From Halolactibacillus miurensis (GTDB lineage Bacteria; Bacillota; Bacilli; Bacillales; Amphibacillaceae), in NCBI RefSeq assembly GCF_900116255.1, contig NZ_FPAI01000003.1, positions 1-64,000 of the forward strand: a stretch of DNA of 64,000 bases, given 5' to 3'. Both the position numbers and the translations under genes were made by a program. The first letter of the stretch is position 1. Each line of letters opens with the position of its first letter. Under the pieces are notes generated by a model. It was given only the letters and a program-made list of their open reading frames with translations, was not told the DNA's origin and searched no databases. Below are positions 28,660 to 37,518 of this stretch, piece after piece.

Positions 28660-29577
28660 TTAACTTAAGTCTGCTACGCATCTAAAACCAATATTACTTG
28701 CTGAACTATCCGGCGTATTAGCGGTTCTAGCTGCTACTCGATACCGGTTACAATAAGAATGATGACAAAGAAATGATCCACCTCGTGTGACGTATCCTCT
28801 CTCTATTTTGTTTGATAAGGCGTCAAAACGATCACGACACCACTCCCATACATTCCCTGACATATTATACAAACCATAGCCGTTTGGAGGGAATGATTTA
28901 GCAGGGGCAGTTCCTAGATAGCCATCAGCTAAACTATTTTTTTTCGGGAATTCCCCTTGCCAAATATTACAATAATGTTCCCCGTTAGGTGTCAATTCAT
29001 TTCCCCAAGGATATTTATTCTGTTCTAATCCACCTCGAGCTGCGTATTCCCATTCTTTTTCTGTGGGAAGTCTTTTCCCCGCCCATGCAGCGTAAGCCAC
29101 GGCATCATTCCAAGACACATGGACAACCGGATGATCTAATCGATTAGTGATCGTACTATCAGGGCCTTCAGGTTGGAACCATGTCGCTTTTTTAACAGCT
29201 AGCCACCAAGGCAGACCCGGTACTTCGGTCATTGTACAACTATCAAATTTAGTAATTAGCTGATTAAAAACAAAGGACCAACCAAATTGCTCAGATTCTG
29301 TAACATAACCTGTATCGTCTACAAATTCTTTAAAATCCTGATTTGTGACGACTGTTTTATCAATTAAAAAAGACTCTACTTTGACAAGTCGCTTAGGACC
29401 TTCATTATCCTCTTTAAAACCATCAGCATCGTCAGTCCCCATGATAAATTCTCCACCTTTAATTTCTATCATTTTATCAAGATTTTTCGGACTCTTTGTT
29501 TGTAAGGGAGTTGATTGATGTGATTTGAGATTATTCAAACGATGGTTTTGTTTTTTAGGATGGCAACAATTGGACAT
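28660..29577 (-). CDS. Oxygen-dependent formylglycine-generating enzyme (FGE)
   Basis: FGE is a copper enzyme that uses O2 to turn the sulfatase cysteine into formylglycine. The family start MSNCCHPKK, the fold motif EIKGGEFIMGTDD and the active-site segment RGGSFLCHHSYCNRYR are present. The two copper-binding cysteines are Cys271 and Cys276, almost the same positions as in the Streptomyces enzyme. Length is 305 residues and the start has GGGGGA upstream. Being first in the island with the regulator, it would provide maturation in oxic conditions, complementing the radical SAM maturase at the far end. Confidence 0.93.
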   Translation of the reverse strand: MSNCCHPKKQNHRLNNLKSHQSTPLQTKSPKNLDKMIEIKGGEFIMGTDDADGFKEDNEGPKRLVKVESFLIDKTVVTNQDFKEFVDDTGYVTESEQFGWSFVFNQLITKFDSCTMTEVPGLPWWLAVKKATWFQPEGPDSTITNRLDHPVVHVSWNDAVAYAAWAGKRLPTEKEWEYAARGGLEQNKYPWGNELTPNGEHYCNIWQGEFPKKNSLADGYLGTAPAKSFPPNGYGLYNMSGNVWEWCRDRFDALSNKIERGYVTRGGSFLCHHSYCNRYRVAARTANTPDSSASNIGFRCVADLS

Positions 29578-29698
29578 AACTCTTCCCCCTGATTCTTATA
29601 AACAATTTCTATAATAATATCACGAAAAGCGATACTTTTATAATATTCTGTGATTTTTTAGTGATTGAATGGCTACTAAATAGCTAAATGGCCACATG

Positions 29699-29740
29699 AA
29701 AAAAAGGATAGCAATACGTTTTTAAAACGCATCACTATCC
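29699..29740 (-). terminator. Terminator after rpoE
   Basis: GGATAG pairs with CTATCC, with a further GCGTTTT/AAAAACG-type stem inside. Seven T residues follow on the minus strand. It lies just past the rpoE stop. Confidence 0.85.
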
Positions 29741-29753
29741 AACTTAACAATAC

Positions 29754-30317
29754 TTACTTCTCTTCTTCCTCATCGTCGTCATCTTCTGTCTCATCATCAT
29801 CGTCTTCGTCTTCGTCTTCATCATAATCTTCTTCATCGTCATCGTCGTCAAAGAGATCATCATCGTCGAGTTCATCAAGTTCAAGGTCGTCGTCATCCTC
29901 ATCTTCATCATCACTTTTGGCGATAAAGTCGATCGGGATTTCGGTTAAATCTTCTTCCTCTTCTTCTACTGGATGATCAATCGATGGTTCAACTTCTTTT
30001 TTCTTCGCTTTTTTCTTTTTCTTTTTCTTTTTCGGTTCTTCCGTAATTTCTTCATCGATTTGATCAACTGGGTACCATACTTTTAATCCCCAGATGCCTT
30101 GACCTAAATAAAGAAAACGACCATCTAAGTTTAAATCTGTGTAGAACTGGGCAAAAGCTTCATCACGTTCTGCACTGTCTAATTGTTTTAATTCAGTAAT
30201 TTCTTCAAAGATATCACGATAGTTCATCGCTTTTTTCTCTTGTTTTAACAAAGCAACAGCCATTTCAATCATTGAATATTTCTCTAGTTGTTCACGGTTG
30301 ATATTTAGTTCACTCAC
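29754..30317 (-). CDS. rpoE: RNA polymerase delta subunit
   Basis: Delta is a Bacillota-specific RNA polymerase subunit that speeds core recycling and transcription responses. The folded N-terminal domain (about residues 1-90) includes MIEMAVALLKQEKKAMNYRD. A lysine run near residue 95-107 follows, then a very acidic disordered tail of Asp and Glu to residue 187. The lysine tract followed by the acid tail is a known delta feature. The start is GTG with GGGAG upstream. In B. subtilis rpoE directly follows pyrG; here the sulfatase island separates them. Confidence 0.96.
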   Translation of the reverse strand: MSELNINREQLEKYSMIEMAVALLKQEKKAMNYRDIFEEITELKQLDSAERDEAFAQFYTDLNLDGRFLYLGQGIWGLKVWYPVDQIDEEITEEPKKKKKKKKAKKKEVEPSIDHPVEEEEEDLTEIPIDFIAKSDDEDEDDDDLELDELDDDDLFDDDDDEEDYDEDEDEDDDDETEDDDDEEEEK

Positions 30318-30465
30318 CGTCGTACACTCCCTTTATATCAATTATTAATCAATCTTTGCGTTAGCCTAAAATATGTGTGTTGTTTTACCACCAGTACATT
30401 ATAGGGGTAGTATTAGTAAAAAGCAACCGTTCTAGTTCATTGATTAATGAAAAAAGGGCATTTTT

Positions 30466-31053
30466 TTATTGGCGAATAAAATCAACGACAGCTTTCACCT
30501 TTTTATCAGTTAAATCACCAGAATTATCGAAGATGAGGATATCGTCATCACTAATATTCCAGTTGATTTCCGGAACAAAATTTACACGATTCTCATAGCT
30601 CGTCCAGTTGTCTAACTTCCACGAGTCTCTTTCTGTCCCGCGTCCTTGGATCCGAGATTTTTGCTGGTCGATATCGTCAAGCGTCACAACAACGACTTTC
30701 ACATCGACGTCAGCTTTCGTTTTTCCTGCCTGACTCAATAAGTCTTCCATCCACTGATTACTCTTAAGCTCTGAAGTAAATGGTGAGATCATAAAGACGT
30801 TTTGGCCAACACGGATATTTTCAATACAAATATCTTTTGTCGCATCGTATTCTAAATCTCGCAAGTTTTCTTTATAGTACCCTGAGTCTCTATCATCTGG
30901 GTCTAATCCTTCCTTTTCTAAAAACGCTTCGACGAAGCGTCCGCCTACCGTATCACGATCGAGAAAGGCCGCAGGAATATGCTTGACCGCTTTTTCCGCG
31001 ACCGTTGTTTTACCTGTTCCTGCCACTCCAACAAAAAACACTACTTTCTGCAT
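30466..31053 (-). CDS. P-loop kinase-like ATPase
   Basis: A 195-residue protein with a Walker A loop GVAGTGKTTVAEKA at residues 8-21. Walker-B-like VKVVVVTLDDID and an arginine-rich lid RIQGRGTERD follow. The pattern resembles small-molecule kinases of the AAA_33/zeta-like group. No antitoxin-like gene is beside it, so a toxin role is not favoured. A substrate cannot be named. It stands between argS and rpoE with its own ribosome-binding site AAGAAGG. Confidence 0.75.
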   Translation of the reverse strand: MQKVVFFVGVAGTGKTTVAEKAVKHIPAAFLDRDTVGGRFVEAFLEKEGLDPDDRDSGYYKENLRDLEYDATKDICIENIRVGQNVFMISPFTSELKSNQWMEDLLSQAGKTKADVDVKVVVVTLDDIDQQKSRIQGRGTERDSWKLDNWTSYENRVNFVPEINWNISDDDILIFDNSGDLTDKKVKAVVDFIRQ

Positions 31054-31202
31054 CCTTCTTACCTCACTTCTTCATTTATTGTCTTCTATGTTAACGCATA
31101 CAGTCTGAAAATGCATCATTTTTATTTCAGAAAACAGGAAAAATTAACACCTGTTGCCGTTTTCTCTAAAGATAGTTACCCTGTCATAACTGATAGCCAA
31201 AC

Positions 31203-31249
31203 AAAAAAGCATGTGTTTGATATGAGAATTTTCATACGCACACATGCTT
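31203..31249 (-). terminator. Terminator after argS
   Basis: AAGCATGTGT at 31207-31216 pairs with ACACATGCTT at 31240-31249. Six T residues follow on the minus strand. Confidence 0.85.
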
Positions 31250-31275
31250 CTTTTATTTAACTATACACGACCGTT

Positions 31276-32946
31276 TTACATTTGTTCTGGAGCGTTAACG
31301 CCGATGATCGCTAAAGCGTTCTTAATGGTGATGCGAACTGCATCCATTAAAGCAAGACGTGCTTCAGTTTTTTGTTTGTTTGAATCATCTAAGACTTTTT
31401 CTTGATTGTAGTAACTGTGTAACAGCTGTGCTAAATCAAATACATAACTTGTCATGCGGTGTGGTGTACGGTTAGCCGCTGCTTCAGCGATGACTTCTTC
31501 GAAGTCACCTAAGTGTTTCAGTAAGTCGATGCCTTTTTCAGATTGAATTTCTGCTTCAACGTTTGAGGCGTCAATACTGAATCCTTTTTCTGTCGCTTGT
31601 TTAAGTAACGTACAAATACGCGCATGTGCATATTGAACATAATAAACAGGGTTTTCATTGGATTCCGATTTCGCAAGATCCATATCAAAATCTAAGTGGG
31701 CATCACTTGAACGCATAACGAAGAAATAACGTACCGCATCAATACCGACCTCTTCCATCAATTCGCGTAACGTTACCGCTTTACCCGTTCGCTTACTCAT
31801 CTTAACTTTTTCACCGTTTTCAAATAAGTTGACCATTTGAATGATCTCGACTTCGAGCGTATCTGGTGTATAACCAAGCGCTTGAATCGCCGCTTTCATT
31901 CTTGGAATATAACCGTGGTGGTCGGCACCCCAAATGTTAATTAATTTATTAAAACCACGATCAAGTTTGTTTTTATGATAACTAATATCCGGTGTTAAAT
32001 ACGTATAGCTACCGTCGTTTTTAATTAAGACCCGGTCTTTATCGTCGCCAAAGTCGGTTGTTCTAAACCACGTGGCTCCATCTTCTTCGTACGTATGACC
32101 TTTTTCTTTTAATAACGCGAGTGCTGGTTTAATCTTCTCGTCTGTATATAGCGATGTTTCACTAAACCAGTGATCAAAGTGAACGCGAAAGTCCGCTAAA
32201 TCTTGTTCTAGCTTTTTCAGTTCAAACTTCAAACCATAGTCTCTAAAGAAAGCGAGACGTTCCTCACGGTCCATATTCACAAACTTATCACCGTAAGCGT
32301 CTTTCAGCTCATCACCAATCGTTAAAATATCTTTGCCGTGATAGCCGTCTTCTGGCATAGGGAAGTCTTCACCTAATGCTTGCATGTAACGCGCTTCAAC
32401 TGAAAGCGCTAAGTTATTGATTTGGTTACCGGCATCGTTAATGTAGTATTCACGCTCAACATCATAACCAGCCCAGTCAAGTAAGTGACAAAGCGAGTCG
32501 CCGACACTTGCCCCACGCGCATGACCTAAGTGTAGGTCACCGGTTGGGTTCGCTGAGACAAACTCCACTTGAATTTTCTCACCTTGTCCACTGTTAGAGC
32601 GGCCGTAGTTTTCTTTTTGGTCTAACACTTCTGTGATGACTTGTGTTAAATAACGGTTATCCATAAAGAAGTTAATAAAACCAGGACCAGCAATGTCAAT
32701 CTTCGTGACATACGCTTTTTCTTTATTTAAATGTTCCACAATCGCTTCTGCGATTTGACGTGGCGCTTTTTTAGCGACCCGCGCTAACTGCATCGCGACG
32801 TTTGTCGCATAATCCCCATGATCTTTTTCTTTCGGTTTCTCTAGTACCACATCAGGAATCTGATCCTCTGTCGCAAGACCTGATTGGATGACGGCTTGTT
32901 TAATTTCTTCTTTTAACGTCTGTTTGACCTGTTGGCTAATACTCAT
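31276..32946 (-). CDS. argS: Arginyl-tRNA synthetase
   Basis: This class I synthetase charges tRNA-Arg. The HIGH-type motif is [12 protein letters not shown] near residue 132 and the KMSKS loop is [10 protein letters not shown] near residue 370. The N-terminal Add-1 domain (residues 1-110) and the C-terminal anticodon-binding helical domain are present. Length 556 is normal. The ATG overlaps the stop of the DUF1934 gene by four bases, implying translational coupling, as with ywiB-argS in B. subtilis. Confidence 0.97.
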   Translation of the reverse strand: MSISQQVKQTLKEEIKQAVIQSGLATEDQIPDVVLEKPKEKDHGDYATNVAMQLARVAKKAPRQIAEAIVEHLNKEKAYVTKIDIAGPGFINFFMDNRYLTQVITEVLDQKENYGRSNSGQGEKIQVEFVSANPTGDLHLGHARGASVGDSLCHLLDWAGYDVEREYYINDAGNQINNLALSVEARYMQALGEDFPMPEDGYHGKDILTIGDELKDAYGDKFVNMDREERLAFFRDYGLKFELKKLEQDLADFRVHFDHWFSETSLYTDEKIKPALALLKEKGHTYEEDGATWFRTTDFGDDKDRVLIKNDGSYTYLTPDISYHKNKLDRGFNKLINIWGADHHGYIPRMKAAIQALGYTPDTLEVEIIQMVNLFENGEKVKMSKRTGKAVTLRELMEEVGIDAVRYFFVMRSSDAHLDFDMDLAKSESNENPVYYVQYAHARICTLLKQATEKGFSIDASNVEAEIQSEKGIDLLKHLGDFEEVIAEAAANRTPHRMTSYVFDLAQLLHSYYNQEKVLDDSNKQKTEARLALMDAVRITIKNALAIIGVNAPEQM

Positions 32947-33383
32947 GCGTCTGATTCTCCTTTTATTTGTAAGTTTAATGTATGTGTCCGTTCGCCTTCT
33001 CCGTCGATGACGGTGCGATAACGCATCGTTAATGATAGAGCGGCGTCACTTTCTTTATAGCTGTATTCAATCGTGTCGGTATACGTCTCTATCCGAAACC
33101 GCATCAATGGATGTTGATAATGGCTTTCTGTTTTTTTACTTTCAATAAATTGTTGCGACATCTGAATCGCACCGGTGCGTTTTAATGTCACTTTATCATC
33201 ACTGAGCATCATCACCGTATCGATTGATTCATCTTGATCGTTTATTTCTGTGAACGTAATCATCCGCTTCATTCCAAGACCCATCACTTCACCCATTACC
33301 CGTACTGATTCCTTTTGGGTATGACCGTCTTCAGTAATCGTTGTATCAAGTGTCACATGAACCTGTTGTTTTGCCGTTGTCAT
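32943..33383 (-). CDS. ywiB: YwiB-like DUF1934 protein
   Basis: A 146-residue beta-rich cytoplasmic protein of the DUF1934 group, calycin-like in fold. The [14 protein letters not shown] and [10 protein letters not shown] stretches are recognisable. Its function is not established. It is coupled to argS, as in Bacillus, by a four-base overlap. The ATG at 33383 follows AAGGA by eight bases, and the ATG three codons earlier overlaps that site. Confidence 0.85.
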   Translation of the reverse strand: MTTAKQQVHVTLDTTITEDGHTQKESVRVMGEVMGLGMKRMITFTEINDQDESIDTVMMLSDDKVTLKRTGAIQMSQQFIESKKTESHYQHPLMRFRIETYTDTIEYSYKESDAALSLTMRYRTVIDGEGERTHTLNLQIKGESDA

Positions 33384-33506
33384 AAAAGTCATCCTTCATA
33401 AATAATCAATAACCCTAAGTATAAAAAGAGTTGGCGATAAACTCAAGTAAAAATTGAAACTTTCCGGTTTTTCATCCATTTAGTCGTGTTTATTTGTAAT
33501 GAAAAT

Positions 33507-33558
33507 AAAAAAAGCTCAGTGTATTGAAATTGAAATTTAAAATCAACACGTGAGCTCT
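33507..33558 (-). terminator. Terminator of the toxin-antitoxin operon, displaced by the insertion
   Basis: An imperfect hairpin pairs AGCTCA at 33513-33518 with TGAGCT at 33551-33556, with further pairing inside. Seven or more T residues follow on the minus strand. It lies just left of the tnpB element. It probably served the minus-strand toxin operon now on the other side of the element. Confidence 0.65.
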
Positions 33559-33595
33559 TTTAGAACAATCATATTTATCGCTTTAGGGCGAGAAG

Positions 33596-33633
33596 ACACC
33601 TTCCTCAAGTGCGTTAGCGCTAGGTGGGTGATG
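33596..33633 (+). repeat. Left-end subterminal hairpin
   Basis: CACC..CCT pairs with AGG..GGTG outside, and AGTGC with GCGCT inside (loop GTTA). It has the same architecture as the right-end hairpin, as expected for sites read by a Y1 transposase. Confidence 0.7.
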
Positions 33634-33737
33634 AATCGCTTCTTTTTGAATATTTTTGAAGTGACAAACACATATTCTGCATGGTATAATTAAAGCATTA
33701 ACAATGATCATCACAAAACAAAGAGAGGGTGGGCATC

Positions 33738-35444
33738 ATGGGTATGAAGGCCATTTTTTCAAATCGCTTATATAAGCATACGATCGACCCTGATTTTGTT
33801 ATGTCCATGGATCACACCCTCCGGGTGTTTAATCAAGCCAAACATTTTCGGTATCAAGCAGAGGTCCGTGAGCTTAGGGGCTCGAAAGCGAAAAGTTCCG
33901 TCTCCATCCATCAACGGTTAAAGCAACGTTACGGATTAAATGATTATTATGCGAACAGCGCTGTTCAAGAAGGACGGGCGCTTCTATCCGCGCAAAGAGA
34001 ATTGAAGAACATGTACATGCGTAATAAAAAAGAACAAATCAATGCCGTTAAAAGAAAAATAAAAGCGACGAAGGCGCGCTTGACGACCCTTCAAAAGATA
34101 AAAGGCTCTTTTGTCAAAGGAACACCGATGTTCAATAAAACGTCACGTGAACAACAAAAAGGGGCCTTTTTTGTTGTGACATATAAGCATTCCACACGCT
34201 TATTTTACTGCGCTTATGATTTTGAACATCAATACCTTGATGTTCAAATCAAACACCTAAAGTCTCGCTTGGGCCAGTTGAACTTTAAGAAAGATCGATA
34301 TGAAAAACAATTGATTCAATTGACAAACAAAGTGACGGGTGTGTGTTTCGGGAGTAAGAGACTCGCACGCGGCCGGTTAACACAAAAGTCTTATCACGCT
34401 CATCCTGAGCGTTGGCAGAAAGATTGGGCAGCGGCGCGTTACGGTAAGATGACCATTTCTGGGCGCAAAGATGCCAAATCAGGTAACTTTGTCTTTCATT
34501 ATCACCCAGAGATGCATGCCCTTACCTTCAAGACAATTGATCAATGTGTGATTAATCTCTCTAACGTTGTTTTTCCTTATGGCCAAGATCATGTCAATCG
34601 TGCCATTCAGACACAAATGAACCTGAAAGATAAGAAGAAGTACGGGAAGCCGATTGGATGGTCGCTTGAGGACCATGGTGCCTACTATATCGTTAAATGC
34701 TTAATCGATGTGCCGGCTACACCCTATCTGAACACCTCAACGTCAACCGGCATGATTGGTATTGATTTGAATCTGAATCATATCGCTGTCGCCAATGTCA
34801 ACGCCATAGGTCAATGTGTGGATGCCTTTACTCTCCCGTTTAACTTAGAGGGTAAAACGAGTGGACAGACAACGAAAATAATAGAAGCAGAGGTCATGGC
34901 CCTCGTTGACTATGCCGTTAAACATCATAAACCACTCGCCATCGAAAGATTGGATACAACGCGGTCCAAAGTGTCGCGTCCTTATGAACATAGGAACGCC
35001 AATCGGAAAATGAGTCAGTTTGCTTATCAAAAGATGATCCTAGCGATCAAGTCAAGAGCCGAAAAAATGGGGGTGGCTGTCTACGTTGTTAATCCCGCTT
35101 ATACCAGTCAAATTGGCAAGATAAAATATATGAAGCGACTCGGTGTGTCCATTCACATGGTAGCCGCTTATGTCATTGCCCGACGGGCAATGGGCTTTAA
35201 AGAAAAACTCCCACCGATGTTGTATTCACTTGTTCCAGAGCAGAAACAAGATCTACACCATTGGGCGCAATGGGCGTATATGACGCGTACCCTGTCTTTT
35301 GTTAGAACCCATGCGTTCTATCAGACAGAACGATTCGACCAAAGCAAGTTGTGTTCCTGGAACACACTATTTCCCCAACATGCTTTAACAGATGTTGAGA
35401 AAATAGGTTTGCGGCGGTTGGAGAGTAGAAAAACCTATGCTTAG
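33738..35444 (+). CDS. tnpB: TnpB-like RNA-guided nuclease homologue (large variant)
   Basis: TnpB proteins are RNA-guided DNA nucleases of IS200/IS605 elements and ancestors of Cas12. This large variant has about 568 residues. RuvC motif I is MIGIDLNLNHIAVANV (Asp343) and motif II is LAIERLDT (Glu403). In the third region NPAYTSQIGKIKYMK leads straight to SIHMVAAYVIARR with no CxxC zinc finger, and a histidine (His473) stands where the third aspartate is expected. Activity is therefore uncertain. The ATG at 33738 has GGG-rich upstream sequence, and a TATAAT at 33685-33690 may be its promoter. Confidence 0.85.
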   Translation: MGMKAIFSNRLYKHTIDPDFVMSMDHTLRVFNQAKHFRYQAEVRELRGSKAKSSVSIHQRLKQRYGLNDYYANSAVQEGRALLSAQRELKNMYMRNKKEQINAVKRKIKATKARLTTLQKIKGSFVKGTPMFNKTSREQQKGAFFVVTYKHSTRLFYCAYDFEHQYLDVQIKHLKSRLGQLNFKKDRYEKQLIQLTNKVTGVCFGSKRLARGRLTQKSYHAHPERWQKDWAAARYGKMTISGRKDAKSGNFVFHYHPEMHALTFKTIDQCVINLSNVVFPYGQDHVNRAIQTQMNLKDKKKYGKPIGWSLEDHGAYYIVKCLIDVPATPYLNTSTSTGMIGIDLNLNHIAVANVNAIGQCVDAFTLPFNLEGKTSGQTTKIIEAEVMALVDYAVKHHKPLAIERLDTTRSKVSRPYEHRNANRKMSQFAYQKMILAIKSRAEKMGVAVYVVNPAYTSQIGKIKYMKRLGVSIHMVAAYVIARRAMGFKEKLPPMLYSLVPEQKQDLHHWAQWAYMTRTLSFVRTHAFYQTERFDQSKLCSWNTLFPQHALTDVEKIGLRRLESRKTYA

Positions 35445-35486
35445 TTGAATGAGCATGGGTCGCCTTTAGGGTGTCCTTATGGAATC

Positions 35487-35524
35487 TCCTTCCTCAAACA
35501 TTCGTGAGAATGTTAGGTGGGGGT
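35487..35524 (+). repeat. Right-end hairpin, probable omega-RNA end
   Basis: A perfect 7-bp stem AACATTC/GAATGTT (35497-35503 and 35508-35514, loop GTGA) sits inside CTCC..CCT and AGG..GGGG arms. In TnpB systems the guide RNA scaffold ends here, and the flanking sequence (from 35531) acts as guide. That sequence is the toxin gene read antisense. Confidence 0.65.
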
Positions 35525-35527
35525 AGT

Positions 35528-35842
35528 TCAATATAGTTGAGCACCAATATCTCTCTCACCATACATGATTCTAATAATCGTAACTTCAGAATCTTTTTGA
35601 CATATAACAAAAAACACAAGATAGCGATCAATCGGTAATACATGAACATCTTGACCTTTCCGATTTTTCCCATTTCATAGTTTACACCTATATGGAAAAT
35701 GACTTAAGGTATTAATGACCTTGACAATATTATTCCCTTGATTGATCGAAATTGGTTTAGAAAAAATATTATTTGCTAAATAACGATACAGATCAACTAA
35801 ATCTTGTTCAGCCGTCTCTGTATAAACAATCCTATATATCAC
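35528..35842 (-). pseudogene. RelE/ParE-type toxin with internal stop
   Basis: A frame starting GTG at 35842, overlapping the antitoxin stop by 11 bases, encodes MIYRIVYTETAEQDLVDLYR and runs 55 codons. It then meets TGA at 35677-35675. The same frame continues for 48 codons with DVHVLPIDRYLVFFV and IIRIMYGERDIGAQLY, the typical RelE/ParE C-terminal strand pair and arginine-rich motif. So a single nonsense change breaks the toxin. Its final stop codon at 35530-35528 coincides with the right end of the tnpB element, so the natural C-terminus may also have been cut. Confidence 0.82.
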
Positions 35843-36143
35843 GTCCATATTCCTTCGCCATTCTTTCAGCCACTTTGCTCGCTGAATTTACTCGGCCTTC
35901 TTTTAAGTCTAACAACCCTTTTTCTAACTCTCTTTGGAGGTCATCTGTTGATAATGTTCCATACTCTAATAGTTTATTTTCTGGGAGTTTAACATCGAAT
36001 GGCAGACCCTTGTGTAACACAACTTGTCGCAAAAACATATGAATAGCCTGAGACATTGGTATGCCAAGTTCATTTAAGATACCTTCTGCTTCTGCTTTAA
36101 TTTCCGGTTCAATCCTTGTATAAACACTCGTTGATTTACTCAT
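35832..36143 (-). CDS. RelB/DinJ-family antitoxin
   Basis: A 103-residue antitoxin. The ribbon-helix-helix N-terminus reads STSVYTRIEPEIKAEAEGIL and continues with LGIPMSQAIHMFLRQVV, the RelB/DinJ signature. The C-terminal half should wrap the toxin. The start has GAGGGTGGGG upstream. The partner toxin downstream is interrupted by a stop codon, so the antitoxin may now be an orphan able to repress its own promoter or neutralise related toxins. Confidence 0.9.
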   Translation of the reverse strand: MSKSTSVYTRIEPEIKAEAEGILNELGIPMSQAIHMFLRQVVLHKGLPFDVKLPENKLLEYGTLSTDDLQRELEKGLLDLKEGRVNSASKVAERMAKEYGRDI

Positions 36144-36270
36144 TTCCCCACCCTCTTTTTCAAGATTCTGTATTTTATAACTTACTTTTAGTATATCACA
36201 ACATTTTCATACAGAAAGACAAAAGCCATACAAAAGCTATCAAATATTAAGTATTTTAAATGACTTTAAA

Positions 36271-36305
36271 AAGCCAATTCAAGTATTAGACACTTGAATT
36301 GGCTT
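36271..36305 (-). terminator. Terminator after the PRD regulator
   Basis: Perfect 14-bp arms at 36271-36284 and 36292-36305 with a 7-base loop. A short T run follows on the minus strand. Confidence 0.85.
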
Positions 36306-36335
36306 ATCCTATCGTTCATTTAACTGAGACTCTAA

Positions 36336-37490
36336 CTACCCACCAAAATGAATCACAATGTAAGCAATCTCATCATCCGAAATCGGATGATTCACACACT
36401 CCCTAAAGGGGTCAAGCGCACGGTTGACGATTCGAAAGAGTTCTTCGTTTTCCGCTTTAATGACCTCTGTTAAATCATTCCGGAATGGCCAGTCAAAGGT
36501 GACCCGGTAATACGCTGGTACTAAATGTGTATAAAGGGAGGTCACTAACGTGTCTTTTTCTTGAAAGGATACGAGTGATAAAGCCTCCATCGTATCAACA
36601 ACACGCTTGGTTACCTCATACAACTCACCGTGTTGACGTGTCACATCCTCACCTTCAATAATGCTTAACAGCAAACTACTGAGCACGTAAACTTCAGAAT
36701 TATTAATGTCTAACAGCCACTTATGAAGGACGTCGTAAGAGTACTGGTAGACGAGCATCTCTTTTGATATAAGTGCCTTATATGGTTTTAAGTTAACTTT
36801 AATTGGTTTATGTCTGATACGGATCAATTCAATTAAATAGGCAATTTCATTTATCCGACTTTCCACAATCGAGATATGCTTTTGTTTCGCTTCTGTTTTC
36901 ATTAATTGAACGACAGCTTTCATATCGAGCGTTTCATCCCAATAGCTAGCGACATACTCCAGTATCCATGTACCATTTGTTTGACCAAGCATCTTTGAGA
37001 TAAGATCAAAGGCCATCTTTCGCGTGTTTAACTCTGTTCCTTCGATGTGATAGCCATCTTTACGGGTATAAGAAAAACTTAAATCAAACACGTGACAGTA
37101 TTCCCGTACTTTCTTAATGTCCGTTAACACGGTATTTTTACTCACTTGCAATAATTCTTGATAATGAAAATTAGATAATTCCGTCTTTCTCATAAAAGCA
37201 ATTAAGTAAATCACTTGTTGGCGTTCTTCTTCAGTAAAAACAATTTGTAAGTTCTTATATAGTTGGCTCACAAATTTTGTTTCTTCTTGTAGACGAGTCG
37301 GTACAATGTACGTATCTCCCACAAGTTCAATCAGCGGGAAGTTATGATGGCGCAAATAGTTATTCAGTTGATGTATTTGTCTTTCAACTTCACTCCTTTC
37401 GATTTCAATGACATGAGATAGGCCGGTTAATGTGAACTTTGGCATCTCAATTAACTTTCCAAATAGAATGAGTAAATGGTTATCAATCAT
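36336..37490 (-). CDS. Truncated BglG/MtlR-type PRD transcription regulator
   Basis: The protein has an N-terminal winged helix, a second Mga-like HTH (about residues 85-150, FHYQELLQVSKNTVLTDI) and a region like PRD1. It ends exactly after the PRD signature ISDDEIAYIVIHFGG. Family members usually run to 600-700 residues with PRD2, EIIB and EIIA domains, so this 384-residue form lacks the PTS-sensing tail. A perfect terminator follows 30 bases later, so the short form may be fixed. The ATG at 37490 follows AAGGAGGAAGGAT. No PTS genes lie directly beside it, so the target is unknown. Confidence 0.8.
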   Translation of the reverse strand: MIDNHLLILFGKLIEMPKFTLTGLSHVIEIERSEVERQIHQLNNYLRHHNFPLIELVGDTYIVPTRLQEETKFVSQLYKNLQIVFTEEERQQVIYLIAFMRKTELSNFHYQELLQVSKNTVLTDIKKVREYCHVFDLSFSYTRKDGYHIEGTELNTRKMAFDLISKMLGQTNGTWILEYVASYWDETLDMKAVVQLMKTEAKQKHISIVESRINEIAYLIELIRIRHKPIKVNLKPYKALISKEMLVYQYSYDVLHKWLLDINNSEVYVLSSLLLSIIEGEDVTRQHGELYEVTKRVVDTMEALSLVSFQEKDTLVTSLYTHLVPAYYRVTFDWPFRNDLTEVIKAENEELFRIVNRALDPFRECVNHPISDDEIAYIVIHFGG

Positions 37491-37518
37491 ATCCTTCCTC
37501 CTTGATTTCATCATATCA

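Larger units (their letters stand above)
33574..35530 (+). mobile_element. tnpB-only IS200/IS605-like element
   Basis: The element holds a single tnpB-like gene and no tnpA, as in IS1341-type elements, so it would need a transposase in trans. Both flanks carry the same subterminal hairpin design: CTTCCTCA, a short stem, then TAGGTGGG. A TTTAGGG motif occurs near each hairpin as well (33583 and 35465). The right side ends with GGGGGTAGTTCA, a common right-end form in this family. The right boundary near 35530 is fairly firm. The left boundary near 33574 is a guess. No target duplication is expected. Confidence 0.75.

Noticed and set aside
29760-30060. Repetitive sequence that could suggest a repeat array
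   Set aside because: It is the Asp/Glu and Lys low-complexity coding region of rpoE, not a CRISPR or tandem element.
30466-31053. Zeta-type toxin
   Set aside because: P-loop kinase fold is compatible, but there is no epsilon-like antitoxin gene and no conserved toxin motif was recognised.
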